From Planctomycetota bacterium (lineage in GTDB: Bacteria > Planctomycetota > J058), in the NCBI GenBank assembly GCA_023954375.1, contig JAMLIC010000002.1, forward strand, positions 362,454 through 426,453: DNA of 64,000 bases, written 5' to 3'. Position 1 is the first letter of the stretch; every line of letters starts with the position of its first letter. The notes below the pieces were generated by a model that had not been told where the DNA came from, did no database searches, and saw only the letters and a list, made by a program, of their open reading frames with translations. A program made the translations under genes and the position numbers. This document shows positions 63,953 through 64,000 of this stretch, in pieces.

Positions 63953-63990
63953 GGGGGGGGGGGGGGGGGGCGCCCGCCCCCCCCCCCCCC
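63953..63990. repeat. Poly-G/poly-C palindrome, probable artefact
   Basis: 18 G, CGCCCG, then 14 C, interrupting a kinase-TPR gene. It looks like the feature at 49515 and probably marks a false join or a contig end. Confidence 0.7.
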
Positions 63991-64000
63991 GCCGCGCCCG

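Overview
The window is a very GC-rich bacterial chromosome segment, roughly three quarters G+C by eye. The gene mix suggests a Planctomycetota-like or Myxococcota-like bacterium from a metagenome assembly: Ser/Thr kinases fused to TPRs, short cysteine-ribbon proteins with membrane or FHA modules, DUF4388/PEGA/beta-propeller proteins, prenyltransferase-like repeats, many exported peptidases and a MYXO-CTERM-like tail. The lineage is inferred from gene content; no rRNA, tRNA or CRISPR array was seen.

Layout: 1-5.8 kb holds a 5'-partial M6-like peptidase, a decayed full-length group II intron (1520-3514, minus) sitting between a stop codon and a strong hairpin, and two paralogous secreted proteins. 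5.9-10.9 kb holds a DUF4388/PEGA/propeller membrane protein, divergent hemW and a membrane-anchored kinase. 10.9-18.3 kb is the most unusual block: two very large exported paralogues in a 4-nt-overlapping operon. One carries a nucleoside-phosphorylase-like domain, the other an N-terminal region with the R / STS / ExE motifs of ADP-ribosyltransferases, and both share a C-terminal module with hydrophobic segments. 18.5-24.7 kb holds zinc-ribbon and membrane proteins, proC, a small Cys/HTH protein and a zinc metalloprotease with a possible surface-sorting tail. 25-31 kb holds a lipoprotein secretin and two secreted proteins with Gln/Gly-rich stretches. 31.3-36.2 kb is one intact HtrA-type protease, two homologues that have lost the catalytic triad, and a prenyltransferase-like repeat protein. 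36.6-43.1 kb holds a fatty acyl-AMP ligase, a tandem duplicated gene pair, a cysteine dioxygenase with eukaryote-type cofactor residues and a kinase-TPR protein. 43.1-49.4 kb holds a membrane protein, a secreted serpin, a type I phosphodiesterase, a kinase remnant and an anti-sigma/FecR-like protein. 49.6-57.5 kb holds an exported phospholipase D-like protein, a carbamoyltransferase overlapping a nuclease-like lipoprotein, an FHA protein and two fatty-acid enzymes. 57.6-64 kb holds a gluzincin metallopeptidase, a patatin lipoprotein and a kinase-TPR gene truncated at the right end.

Two poly-G/poly-C palindromes (49515-49553 and 63953-63990) look like sequencing or scaffolding artefacts. Linkage between 1-49.5 kb and 49.6-63.95 kb should be treated as unproven. 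Several genes have a TANNNT box 6-8 nt upstream of the start codon, suggesting leaderless transcripts, and related inverted repeats lie at the ends of several genes.
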